The notes beneath the pieces were generated by a model that was given only the letters and a program-made list of their open reading frames with translations, was not told where the DNA came from and searched no databases. DNA of 50,259 nt from Candidatus Sumerlaeota bacterium (GTDB lineage Bacteria > Sumerlaeota > Sumerlaeia > Sumerlaeales > Sumerlaeaceae), in the NCBI GenBank assembly GCA_026398535.1, contig JAPLSQ010000062.1, positions 1-50,259 of the forward strand, in the 5' to 3' direction. The position numbers and the translations under genes were made by a program. This document shows positions 1 through 8,682 of the stretch, piece by piece (the first letter of the stretch is position 1; every line of letters starts with the position of its first letter).

Positions 1-1
1 G

Positions 2-682
2 CTGTTGCCGATCGGCTACGGGATGAACTTCCACCTGTATGACATTTATCCGCTCGTCATGCAGTGGTATTACGAGAACGCCGCTCCGAACGATTCCTTC
101 TTCGGGCTGATCTATATGAACACCCAAGTGTACGGCAGCCGCTTCCGCAAACAGGACAGCGAACGCATCTGGAAGGAATTCGTCGATGTTTCCGACAGGA
201 TTTGCGGCAAAACAGATATTGACGGGCTGGAGATCTACAATGGCGGCTGGGGCGAGGTGACGCCGCCTGCGCGCCAGACTTTCGAGCGGTTCACAAAAGG
301 CATGAAGAACCTTAATTACATCCTTGCCGATCTGGGGCGCCATGAAAACATCACCACAACAAACGCCAATTACATGATGAACAACACGGCCGTGTTCCAC
401 ACACTGACGCGCTTTCAAGTGTGGAGTTCTTCGGCAGAGACAATCCGCGACGACCGCGACAAGGCCAACGTGTGGCTGCTCGATGAGATCAAATCAAACA
501 CGCCGGGCGCGTTGCCCGCCTTCATGAGCGCGATGGCCATAAGCTGGTATTACTATCCCGCGTGGCTGTTCGACCTTAAGGAAAAACTGCCGTCCAATTA
601 TGTCGTTGTCAGCCCCAATGATCTTGCGCGTCTGTTCAAGCAGGATCAGGCCCGCCGCGATGCGAAGGGAACCAAACCTTGA
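2..682 (+). CDS. GxGYxYTP-family putative glycoside hydrolase, 3' part
   Basis: This is the C-terminal part of a secreted protein of the GxGYxYTP family, a putative glycoside hydrolase group; the frame is open to the left edge, so the start is missing. It aligns along its length with the downstream gene: both have PIG near the start, QWYYENA, PNDxFF and LGRH(E/D)N. The family signature GxGYxYT is degenerate here, reading GLIYMNT about 40 residues in. It ends soon after the catalytic-type region and lacks the C-terminal carbohydrate-binding module of its neighbour. Its stop overlaps the start of the next gene, so the two are translationally coupled paralogues. Substrate is unknown. Confidence 0.75.
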   Translation: MLPIGYGMNFHLYDIYPLVMQWYYENAAPNDSFFGLIYMNTQVYGSRFRKQDSERIWKEFVDVSDRICGKTDIDGLEIYNGGWGEVTPPARQTFERFTKGMKNLNYILADLGRHENITTTNANYMMNNTAVFHTLTRFQVWSSSAETIRDDRDKANVWLLDEIKSNTPGALPAFMSAMAISWYYYPAWLFDLKEKLPSNYVVVSPNDLARLFKQDQARRDAKGTKP

Positions 683-3426
683 GGCATGTGTTCGCCGCAT
701 TCCTGCTCGGGCTGGCGCTCACCCTGGGCGCCGCTCTTCCCTGCCGCGGCGCAGAGCTGTTGACGAACGGCTCCGTGGAGCAGCTCAACACGCAAGGATT
801 GCCGGCGGACTGGGATTATCGCAGCAATGTGTCGGCCGGCGTTAACACGAATCCCGCGAATGCCCGCACCGGCAACAATTCCCTGACGTTTGATCTCACC
901 CCCGGTTCCAATCCCGAATGGGACCACAAGCTTTTTGCCGTAACCCCCGACAAAGTCTATCGCATCAAATGCTGCTACAAGACGCTGACAGCGTTCTCAA
1001 ACGGCTGCCTGGATGTTTACGTCCGCTGGTGGCCGGGGATGTCGCGGGTGAATCTCGTCTCGCAGGAACGGTTGAAGACGGACATCGGGCGCGCGGTCAC
1101 ATCCGGCTGGGAGGAGGTTGACCGCATCGTGACGGCGCCCGCGGGCGCCATCGCCGGCGAGGTCATTGTCTGGAGCGTCGCCAGCGGTCCCAACGGTCTT
1201 GTCTGCATGGATGATTTCTCATTTTCAGACGCGCTGATCCACCGCGTCTTCGAACCCCGACCCTATCCGACCATTTTCCCCAAATCTGCCAAGCCTCCGG
1301 CCGCCCATCTCGCGCTTTTTGACCTTCGGAGCAAGTCGCGCGACATCGCCATCGCCGTATCCACCCTGCAGGGCCTCGTGAACCGCAGCGAGCCGCGCAT
1401 CTATACGCTCAACCAGGATTGCGACACGACATGGCTCGAGCACATGCGCCAGAAAGGCTACACACAAGCTCCCACGACGGTGACAAGCTGGGTCAGTCTT
1501 GTGAATCAGTACAAGGGCGAGCTGGCGGGCAAAATTATTTATGATCCCAACCTGCCTGGTTCCGTTCAGGCCGCCTGCATGATCGGCTCCGTGCGCAACG
1601 CCATCGCCATGTCGCCCACGCTCGAATGGCAGGTGGATTTGCCGCTTGTTGAGGATTTACGCGGGCGGTGGACAAGAAATGTCGATGCCTACCGTTATGT
1701 CTACAACACGTGCTGGCCGCAGATGAATCATCATTTCCTCGCCAGCGTCTACCCGCTGACGGCCGCGCAGTATGTGCGCGATTATCTGACCGAGTTCAAG
1801 GTCTTCACCTTCTGGCTTTCGGCGGATGACGACGCCGAGCCGGGCGCCGCTCCCACCGAGGAGCGCGCTTTCATCAGCGAGCTTTTCGCCAACACGCCCA
1901 CAAGCGTTCCCGTATGGGGATGGTACAGCTACGGCCTCGACAAGGGCATCTCGGAGTACGAGGGCATGAAATGGGGCTCGCAGTACGGCAAGTTCCTGCC
2001 GGGAACGGAATTCAGCAGCAATCTCTCGGTGCTGTCGGGCGTCACAGTGCCGCCCGCAACCTTCCGCCAGAATCAGACCTCGGGCTCGCCGCATCTCACG
2101 CTTGACAACAGCAAGGTCTACGTGTGCCCGAACATCCTCGACAGCGGCGACGCGCAGTGGTACTGGCAGTCCTACCAGCGCGGGGTGTGGGCTGACGCTG
2201 CGCGCGGCAGCGTGCCCATCGGGTGGTCGCTGAATCCCACCGTAATGGACTCCATGCCCTCCGTGCTCCAGTGGTATTATGAAAACGCCACCCCCAACGA
2301 TTACTTCTTCAGCGCCGTGTCGGGGCTCGGCTACATGTTCACCACCCACTTCAGCGAGGTTTTCGTGGAGCGCGAGGAGGCATGGCAGGAGTACATCAGT
2401 CTGACGAGCCAGTATTGCAACAGTCTTGGCCTCGATATCGTTGAGCTTTATGACGGGGCGTGGAACGAAGCAACGCCGCCCAGCACGAAAATACTGTCCT
2501 ATTACACGCAGGGCGTGGCGGGTCTGCGGGGGCTTTTCCCCGATCTCGGCAGGCACGACAACATGACGGGCGACAAAGCCAGCTATTATTTCGACGGTGT
2601 GCCGGTGTTCCATTGCCTTTCGCGCTGGATGACGTGGACCGGCGATCCGGGCACCCACACACGCCAGGAGGAAATCGACTGGGCGAGGAACGAGGTGCTC
2701 AACCATACGCCCACCCAGCGGCCGGGTTTCATGAACGCCCTCATGATAAGCTGGACGATGTATCCGAATCTGATCCGCGACGTCATGGCCGGTCTGCCCT
2801 CGGAATATGTTGCCGTGACTCCCCATCAATTGCTCGATCTTTATGAACAATATCTTGCAAGCCGCAACTGGGCGCTTAACGGCAATTTTGAGCGGGGAAC
2901 GCTCGACTACTGGCAATACTGGCGGCGCGGCGCGGCGGGCGGGACCGCAACAATCGTCAACGATGATCACACGGGTCAGGGGCGCTGCGCGTGCCGTCTC
3001 ACGCGCACGACAACCGGCGCATTCGCCGATGAGGACATTGTCTTCATCAGCAATAACGAACCCCTCTATCCCAACGCACAGGCGCGCAAGGGCAAACAAT
3101 ACCAGCTCACGTTCTGGGCGAAAACCGGTCAGGCACAGCCACAGAAGTTCCGCGTCTCGCTGACACCCTTCGAGTCGCCGGATTTTTACAACTTGATGAC
3201 CGAGACGCTTTCGGGCGCGGAGATTTCATCCCAACTGACAGCGGGACAGCTCTGGCAGCAGTATTCAATGACCATCCAGATACCCTTAAACAGCACGCGG
3301 CGCGTGCAGATCAACATCCGTCTGGCTGATGATAATCTGCGCGGCGTGGCGGGCGATCTTGTGATTGATGACATCGTCATGACGGAAGTGCCATCGGCGG
3401 AGATTGGCGAATGGTGTCTCTATTAA
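679..3426 (+). CDS. Secreted GxGYxYTP-family putative glycoside hydrolase with flanking carbohydrate-binding modules
   Basis: The product is 915 residues. I take a TTG start overlapping the upstream stop, preceded by AAGGGA at a good distance; a GTG three codons later is the alternative. A signal peptide covers about residues 1-24. Residues 25-190 resemble a CBM4/9-type beta-sandwich (LLTNGSVEQ, then a WDHKLF segment). The middle is the GxGYxYTP core with the signature GLGYMFT near residue 550. Residues from about 735 to the end are a second CBM4/9-like module (LNGNFERGTLDYW). The protein probably acts on polysaccharide at the cell surface or outside the cell; no reaction has been assigned from the sequence. 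It lies in an operon with a GntR-type regulator and a GH38 mannosidase, which supports a glycan role. Confidence 0.8.
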   Translation: MRHVFAAFLLGLALTLGAALPCRGAELLTNGSVEQLNTQGLPADWDYRSNVSAGVNTNPANARTGNNSLTFDLTPGSNPEWDHKLFAVTPDKVYRIKCCYKTLTAFSNGCLDVYVRWWPGMSRVNLVSQERLKTDIGRAVTSGWEEVDRIVTAPAGAIAGEVIVWSVASGPNGLVCMDDFSFSDALIHRVFEPRPYPTIFPKSAKPPAAHLALFDLRSKSRDIAIAVSTLQGLVNRSEPRIYTLNQDCDTTWLEHMRQKGYTQAPTTVTSWVSLVNQYKGELAGKIIYDPNLPGSVQAACMIGSVRNAIAMSPTLEWQVDLPLVEDLRGRWTRNVDAYRYVYNTCWPQMNHHFLASVYPLTAAQYVRDYLTEFKVFTFWLSADDDAEPGAAPTEERAFISELFANTPTSVPVWGWYSYGLDKGISEYEGMKWGSQYGKFLPGTEFSSNLSVLSGVTVPPATFRQNQTSGSPHLTLDNSKVYVCPNILDSGDAQWYWQSYQRGVWADAARGSVPIGWSLNPTVMDSMPSVLQWYYENATPNDYFFSAVSGLGYMFTTHFSEVFVEREEAWQEYISLTSQYCNSLGLDIVELYDGAWNEATPPSTKILSYYTQGVAGLRGLFPDLGRHDNMTGDKASYYFDGVPVFHCLSRWMTWTGDPGTHTRQEEIDWARNEVLNHTPTQRPGFMNALMISWTMYPNLIRDVMAGLPSEYVAVTPHQLLDLYEQYLASRNWALNGNFERGTLDYWQYWRRGAAGGTATIVNDDHTGQGRCACRLTRTTTGAFADEDIVFISNNEPLYPNAQARKGKQYQLTFWAKTGQAQPQKFRVSLTPFESPDFYNLMTETLSGAEISSQLTAGQLWQQYSMTIQIPLNSTRRVQINIRLADDNLRGVAGDLVIDDIVMTEVPSAEIGEWCLY

Positions 3427-3436
3427 AGGAACAAGG

Positions 3437-4549
3437 ATGAATTCCAAGGAGCGAGTTCTGACAGCCATAAGGCGCGAGGAGACGGACCGCCTGCCGATCG
3501 ATTTTATCGCGCGCGATGAAATCATCAGCGCGCTGAACGCGCATTACGGCGTGACAGGTGGCGAGGATCTCCTGCGATGCCTGAATGTCGATCTGCGCGC
3601 CATCGGCCCTGTCATCAAGCAATGCGTCACTCCGCTCGGTTATGCCGATCCGACAATCAGGATCGAGCGCGACCCTGTGACCGGGGAGGATGTTTATTAT
3701 GACATATGGGGGGTGGGATTTGCCGAAAAGCGCGCGCAGGGCGGCTGTTACTTTGACCTCTGCCACAATCCCTTGCGCGATGCCCAAACAATCGACGATC
3801 TCGAGTGTTATCCCTTCCCTGATCCGGACATCTGGGATTACAGCACGATCAGCGCCCAGGCGGAGCGGCACAGCGATTATGCGGTGTGGGCCCACTCGCG
3901 CGGGTTTTTCGAGATAAGCTGGTTCATGCGCGGAATGGACAATTTTCTGCCCGATCTTATCGACAACCGCGAGTTCACCGAGCGGTTGATGGACAAAATC
4001 ATTGGCTATCTGATTGGCCGGACGGAGCGCATCCTCGATGTGGACCGCAAGGGGCTGATTGATTTCGTGGAAATCAACGATGATGTGGGCGGGCAGAACG
4101 GCATGCTGATCAGCCCGCGCTTGTGGCGCGAACTCATCAAACCGCGCATCGGCGCGATGATCAGCCGCATCAAGCGGCACGGAAAACTCATTCGCTATCA
4201 TTCCTGCGGAGGCGTCAGCGACATCATCCCAGACCTGATCGAAATCGGCGTCGATATCCTTAATCCCGTCCAGCCGATGGCGCGCGGGATGGAGCTTTCC
4301 GGCCTGAAAAGCCGCTTCGGAGAGCGGATCACCTTCGACGGGGGAATCGACACTCAAAAGTTGCTGCCGCGCAAAACGGGCGCGGCGCTCGAAGAAGAAC
4401 TCCGGCACATCCTGCGGATGATGGGTGCGGGGGGCGGATACATCATGGCGCCTTCCCATGCTCTTCAGGTTGATGTGCCGCTTGACAACATTCTTATGTT
4501 ATATCGTATGGCTGCCATGCCGCGGGAGCAGTACGCTCATGCTTCATAA
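3437..4549 (+). CDS. URO-D/MtaA/CmuA superfamily protein
   Basis: This 370-residue protein belongs to the uroporphyrinogen decarboxylase fold family. The start is the ATG 10 bases after the previous stop, with AAAGGA just upstream; an earlier in-frame ATG inside the previous gene lacks this support. The segment YHSCGG near residues 254-259, followed by DIIPDLIEIGVDILNPVQ, matches the zinc-type H-x-C motif of the corrinoid methyltransferase branch (MtaA, CmuA) better than true HemE. These relatives transfer methyl groups to thiols via cobalamin. No heme gene is nearby. Being placed inside a glycan operon, it may act on methylated sugars or aglycones, but that is inference. Confidence 0.8.
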   Translation: MNSKERVLTAIRREETDRLPIDFIARDEIISALNAHYGVTGGEDLLRCLNVDLRAIGPVIKQCVTPLGYADPTIRIERDPVTGEDVYYDIWGVGFAEKRAQGGCYFDLCHNPLRDAQTIDDLECYPFPDPDIWDYSTISAQAERHSDYAVWAHSRGFFEISWFMRGMDNFLPDLIDNREFTERLMDKIIGYLIGRTERILDVDRKGLIDFVEINDDVGGQNGMLISPRLWRELIKPRIGAMISRIKRHGKLIRYHSCGGVSDIIPDLIEIGVDILNPVQPMARGMELSGLKSRFGERITFDGGIDTQKLLPRKTGAALEEELRHILRMMGAGGGYIMAPSHALQVDVPLDNILMLYRMAAMPREQYAHAS

Positions 4550-4561
4550 GGAGAGACTGAA

Positions 4562-5683
4562 ATGAAAAAGAGAACCCAGAGATTGCCGGCCTACAAGCAG
4601 ATCAAAGAGGATCTGGCGCGGGAGATCGAGCAACTCAACCTTGCGCCCAACTCCCTTTTTCTTTCGGAGAAAGAGGCGATCGCCAGGTTCTCGGTCAGCC
4701 GGGTCACCATCCGCCAAGCTTTCGATCTGCTCGAACAGGACGGCTATATTTACCGTGTTCAGGGCAAGGGATCGTTCATCGGGCCGCATGACGCCAAACC
4801 CACCAAAACAGTGGCCTTCGTGGCAACGTGCATTCTCAGCAACGGCGTCGAATCCGTCCTGCTGCGCTCGATAGAGGATCACCTCGACAAGTATAACTAT
4901 AACCTTATCATCTGCAATAACAACAACCAGTTTGACAAGACGGAGAACTATATCAAGCGGCTGATCCGCAGCAAGGTCGACGCAATCATTTATGTTTGCG
5001 TGATTTCCGAAACCGAATATGAGCGCAATGCCGAGTTGATCAAATATGTGCTCAACAACAACACCCCGATCGTGCTGGTTGACCGCTACGTCGAATCGAT
5101 GAAGGGCAGGGTCTTCATCATCACACCCGACAATTACAAGGGCGCCTACATGATGGCCGAGCACCTGATCTCACTGGGGCATACGCGCATCGGCTATTTT
5201 TCCGGCACCCACTCGTCATCGTCGCTCGACAGGTTGAGCGGCCTGAAGGCCTGCCTTGCCGACAACGGGATCGCATTCCGCCCCGAGCTCGCGAAGCACG
5301 TCTACACGGCGGAGGATTACAGGATCGTGGCCATGCAATACAGCATGATGAGGGAGAAACCGACAGCGATCATGGCCGAATGCGACGATTATGCGTACCA
5401 GCTCATCGAAGCGCTGGGCGCGTTCAATATCGCGGCGCCCGAGGATATCGCCGTGACGGGTTTCGACGACTACTCGACGGTCAAGTCGACCGCCCCCATC
5501 CAGCTCACGACAATACGCGTGCCGCTGTGGGAGGAGGGAACGCTGACAGCGTCGCTTGTCGTGGATCTGCTCAAGGGGCATGACATCAGCCCCGCCCACG
5601 TCAAGGTTCCCTGCGAACTTGTGATACGCGAGACCTGCGGGGTGAAACAGGTGGGAAGACGGCTTGCGATGGCGGGCAAATGA
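4562..5683 (+). CDS. GntR-family regulator with LacI-type sugar-binding domain
   Basis: The 373-residue protein has an N-terminal GntR winged helix (about residues 8-75: LFLSEKEAIARFSVSRVTIR, then GKGSFIG). A periplasmic-binding-protein-like effector domain follows (about 80-360), with the LacI-type segments DNYKGAYMMAEHL, GHTRIGYFSG and AVTGFDDYSTV. This is the AraR-like arrangement: sugar binding to the C-terminal half controls DNA binding by the N-terminal half. A clear AAGGAGAG Shine-Dalgarno sits 12 bases after the upstream gene's stop, so it is in the same operon and probably regulates it. The ligand cannot be read from the sequence; a mannoside is plausible from the GH38 gene downstream. 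Confidence 0.88.
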   Translation: MKKRTQRLPAYKQIKEDLAREIEQLNLAPNSLFLSEKEAIARFSVSRVTIRQAFDLLEQDGYIYRVQGKGSFIGPHDAKPTKTVAFVATCILSNGVESVLLRSIEDHLDKYNYNLIICNNNNQFDKTENYIKRLIRSKVDAIIYVCVISETEYERNAELIKYVLNNNTPIVLVDRYVESMKGRVFIITPDNYKGAYMMAEHLISLGHTRIGYFSGTHSSSSLDRLSGLKACLADNGIAFRPELAKHVYTAEDYRIVAMQYSMMREKPTAIMAECDDYAYQLIEALGAFNIAAPEDIAVTGFDDYSTVKSTAPIQLTTIRVPLWEEGTLTASLVVDLLKGHDISPAHVKVPCELVIRETCGVKQVGRRLAMAGK

Positions 5684-5769
5684 TCACTGTTCACATGATC
5701 GGCAACGCGCACCTCGACCCCGTCTGGTTGTGGAGCAAGGCGGGGGGTTGTCCGTGGTTGTCCGCTTGA
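5680..5769 (+). pseudogene. Remnant of a GH38 alpha-mannosidase (N-terminal 29 codons)
   Basis: An ATG overlapping the regulator's stop (ATGA) opens a 29-codon frame reading MITVHMIGNAHLDPVWLW, then SKAGG, then CPWLSA and stop. HMIGNAHLDPVWLW is the characteristic N-terminus of one GH38 alpha-mannosidase subgroup, containing the zinc-ligand H-x-D. The similarity stops at about base 5747, where a short dispersed repeat begins (TCCGTGGTTGTCC at 5751-5763). The rest of the roughly 2.5-kb gene is gone. It is not a second start for the downstream mannosidase, which has its own different N-terminus. I read it as the stump of a deleted operon member. Confidence 0.75.
5751..5763 (+). repeat. Short dispersed repeat, copy 1
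   Basis: The 13 bases TCCGTGGTTGTCC recur exactly at 36161-36173. The 10-base core GGTTGTCCAT of that second copy occurs inverted at 46079-46088. Here the repeat sits at the break point of the GH38 remnant. A related TCCGTGTTCTCC follows at 5791-5802. The family boundaries cannot be set from three copies. Confidence 0.4.
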
Positions 5770-5804
5770 TGGCGTACTCGCTGACCGGTTTCCGTGTTCT
5801 CCTT

Positions 5805-5823
5805 CCCCGCCCATCGAGCGGGG
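5805..5823 (+). other. Perfect 6-bp hairpin in the mannosidase leader
   Basis: CCCCGC (5805-5810) and GCGGGG (5818-5823) form a G+C stem around a 7-base loop, 24 bases before the GH38 start. There is no T run, so it is not a normal intrinsic terminator. It could slow polymerase or ribosomes, or stabilise an mRNA end, between the regulator and the mannosidase. Confidence 0.35.
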
Positions 5824-5847
5824 AACATCTGAAGAAAGAAGAAAGCA

Positions 5848-8508
5848 ATGACAGCATCGAAAACGAAGCCGAAAGAAGCTCACATCATCTCCCACACACA
5901 TTGGGACCGTGAATGGTATAAACCATTTCAGGCATTCAGGTTCTACCTCGTGCGGGTGATCGATGATGTGCTCGATATGATCAACAGCAACCCCGAGTAC
6001 AAATATTTCCATCTCGACGGGCAGACGATAGTTCTTGATGATTATGCCGAGATCAGGCCTGAGCGTGTGGCCGAGCTCAAACGGCGTCTGCAGGATGGCA
6101 GCATTCTCGTCGGGCCATGGTATAATTTGTCGGACACGTTCCTGGTCGACGGCGAGTCGCTCGTGCGCAACATGCAGGTGGGGCATGAAATGTGCCATGA
6201 CTGGGGTGTGGAGCCCATGCAGCTTGGCTATGCGGTGGACCTGTTCGGCCACAGCTCGCAGATGCCGCAGATATTCGCTGGTTTCGGCATCAAGACCGCC
6301 ACGCTTTTCCGCGGCGTGAACGCGCAGGCTGCCGGCGCGGAGTTCGTGTGGGAAGGCGCCGATGGCGCCGAGTGCCTTGTTTTCCGGCTCGATGACCACA
6401 AGGCTTACAGCAATTTCTGGTACACCTTTCATGGCATCATGACCCACCGTGAGGATTATGATGAGGAAACCGTGAGGAGGGGTCTCGAGGAGATCATTTC
6501 CGAAACCGCTGCCCAGACGGTCACGCCTTATCTGCTCTTCATGGACGGCGTGGACCACGCGACCGCCAACCCGCGGATGACGCGCATCATGTGCGACGCG
6601 CGGCGGATGCGGCCGGACATTCAGTTCATCCACTCGACCTGGCCCGCCTACATGGACAAGGTCATGGCTGATATTGCCCGCGGGCGCAAGAAACTCACGA
6701 AAATCAAGGGTGAATTGCGCATCCCCAACAAGGACGGCCGGCTCAACCGTCTGACGGTCGATGTCGGCTCGTCGCGTATCCATCTGAAAATCATGAACCG
6801 GGAATGCGAGACCGCTCTGTTGCGTTATTTTGAGCCGTTGCGCGTTTTCGCGGCCCAGTCGGGCTATTGCCAGCCCGCGGGGTTCCTGTCAACGGCGTGG
6901 AAATACGTGCTCAAGAATCACCCGCATGACTCAATCTGCGGTTGCAGCATCGATCAGGTTCACCGCGATATGGAATACCGTTTCGACCAGGCGCGCATCA
7001 TCGCGGATGAGTGCGCGGATGACCTCGTGAAAAACCTCGCGGCGAAGACCGACACCACATGCGTCGAAGATGGCGAAATCGGCCTTTTCCTGTTTAATCC
7101 CTCGCAGTTTGAGCGATCCGGCGTGGTCCGGTTCAAGGTCGAAACGCGTGAGGCGCAACCGCCCGAATATTTTACGCTCCTCGATGCCGCCGGCAGGGAG
7201 CTGCCCTGCCAGACTCTGGCGAAGACGAAGATCAAAAACCGCGTCTTTTTTGATCCGATCTCCTGCGCGTCCCACGCCATGGGGGCGATGGAGCATGAGC
7301 TAGCCGCCGATTTCCACAGCATCCCGGCGATGGGCTATAGTGTCATACGGATGAAAACAGACCGCCACCCGTCGCAGGCGGACAAACCGCTCATCGCGGC
7401 GAATCACAATGTGCTCGAAAACAAATTCCTGCGCGCAGAATTTGATGAAAACGGCTTCATCAGCCTGCTGCACAAGGCGAGCGGGCGGTGTTACAACGGT
7501 CTGCATAATTTCGAGGACTGCGGCGAGGTGGGTGATCTGTGGGTTCACAAATGTCCCGCGGCCGACCGCGTCATTCGGGGCGTCAAAAGCGCCACGGTTT
7601 CGCTCGTGCGCAACGGGCCGCTGATGGCGACAATCCGCTCGGAATACGTTCTCAGTCTCCCCGAAAGCGCCTCAGGCGATTACAACTCGCGCAGCGAAAA
7701 GATGGGCGAACTCAAAGTAACGAGTGATTTCACGCTTACGCGCTCGTCGCAATTCATCCCGGTTGAGACGGTCATCAGCAACACGATCCGCGACCATCGC
7801 CTGCGCGTCATTTTCCCGACAGACATCCGGACGGATGTGAATTACGCGTCTTCGCAGTTCGATGTGGTCAAGCGCTCAATCAAGCTGATGGACACGCGCG
7901 GCTGGAGTGAGGAGGACAGCGAGATCAAGCCCACGCAAGGTTTTGTGGACGTCAACGACGGGCGCGCGGGACTGGGCATCCTGACGTTCGGGCTGCCTGA
8001 GTATGCCGTGATCGACGATGAGCGGCGCACGCTCGCTCTCACCCTGTTGCGCGCGCTGCCCTTCACGGTCGGCACTGAGGGCGAGGATGGCCCCGAGTGC
8101 ATGCGCGAAATCCGGATGAATTACGCCATCTGCCCCCATTCGGGCGGCTGGGAGTCAGCGGAGTTTTTCCGCGCACTCGACGAGCGGAATCTCGGTCTCA
8201 AGTATGCCGTGGTCAAAGCCCACAAGGGGCAACTGCCGAACAACCATTCTTTCATAACAGTCGCGCCTGCCAACCTTGTGTTCTCCTCGCTGCGAAATCC
8301 GCGCGGCCGCGACAACGAGGCCGTGTTGCGCGTGTACAATCCGACTGAGAAGAGCATCCAAGGGAGCATCAAGCCCGGCTTCGCCGTGAAAGCGGTCCAT
8401 GAATGCGATCTCAAGGATGAGCCGGCAAAACAGCTCAGGATGACGGGCGGCGCCGTCAAGGTCAGCGTGGGCCCCAAAAAGATCAAATCGCTGCTGCTCA
8501 AATACTGA
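5848..8508 (+). CDS. GH38 alpha-mannosidase
   Basis: The 886-residue protein is a retaining alpha-mannosidase that cleaves terminal alpha-mannosyl units using zinc. HTHWDREW near residues 16-23 supplies the first zinc ligands (H18, D20). AVDLFGHSSQ supplies the likely nucleophile D131, and HPHDSICGCSIDQVH (from residue 358) is the conserved second zinc-site segment. The C-terminal half is the usual mannosidase beta-sandwich region. There is no signal peptide, so it probably works in the cytoplasm on imported oligosaccharides. The leader before the ATG is purine-rich (GAAGAAAGAAGAAAG) rather than a strong Shine-Dalgarno. It closes the operon that starts with the GxGYxYTP genes. Confidence 0.93.
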   Translation: MTASKTKPKEAHIISHTHWDREWYKPFQAFRFYLVRVIDDVLDMINSNPEYKYFHLDGQTIVLDDYAEIRPERVAELKRRLQDGSILVGPWYNLSDTFLVDGESLVRNMQVGHEMCHDWGVEPMQLGYAVDLFGHSSQMPQIFAGFGIKTATLFRGVNAQAAGAEFVWEGADGAECLVFRLDDHKAYSNFWYTFHGIMTHREDYDEETVRRGLEEIISETAAQTVTPYLLFMDGVDHATANPRMTRIMCDARRMRPDIQFIHSTWPAYMDKVMADIARGRKKLTKIKGELRIPNKDGRLNRLTVDVGSSRIHLKIMNRECETALLRYFEPLRVFAAQSGYCQPAGFLSTAWKYVLKNHPHDSICGCSIDQVHRDMEYRFDQARIIADECADDLVKNLAAKTDTTCVEDGEIGLFLFNPSQFERSGVVRFKVETREAQPPEYFTLLDAAGRELPCQTLAKTKIKNRVFFDPISCASHAMGAMEHELAADFHSIPAMGYSVIRMKTDRHPSQADKPLIAANHNVLENKFLRAEFDENGFISLLHKASGRCYNGLHNFEDCGEVGDLWVHKCPAADRVIRGVKSATVSLVRNGPLMATIRSEYVLSLPESASGDYNSRSEKMGELKVTSDFTLTRSSQFIPVETVISNTIRDHRLRVIFPTDIRTDVNYASSQFDVVKRSIKLMDTRGWSEEDSEIKPTQGFVDVNDGRAGLGILTFGLPEYAVIDDERRTLALTLLRALPFTVGTEGEDGPECMREIRMNYAICPHSGGWESAEFFRALDERNLGLKYAVVKAHKGQLPNNHSFITVAPANLVFSSLRNPRGRDNEAVLRVYNPTEKSIQGSIKPGFAVKAVHECDLKDEPAKQLRMTGGAVKVSVGPKKIKSLLLKY

Positions 8509-8562
8509 CAGAATCACAGAGAACGCCTGCTTGCTTGTGCGACGCGGCATCATGCAGATTTG

Positions 8563-8591
8563 TTGTGCCTGTTTTTTTACCCTGTTATATG
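8563..8591 (+). promoter_or_regulatory. Possible sigma-70 promoter for the secreted-protein pair
   Basis: TTGTGC and TATATG are separated by 17 bases, about 90 bases before the start at 8683, within a T-rich stretch unlike the surrounding G+C-rich DNA. The match to consensus is only moderate (3 of 6 and 4 of 6). Confidence 0.3.
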
Positions 8592-8682
8592 CTAATTTTG
8601 GCTTGCGTAGTTAGCTCAATCCTCCATTCTTGAGGCGTATTTACTGAATTGTCATATACCAGAGTGAAAAAAGGTCACAGGG

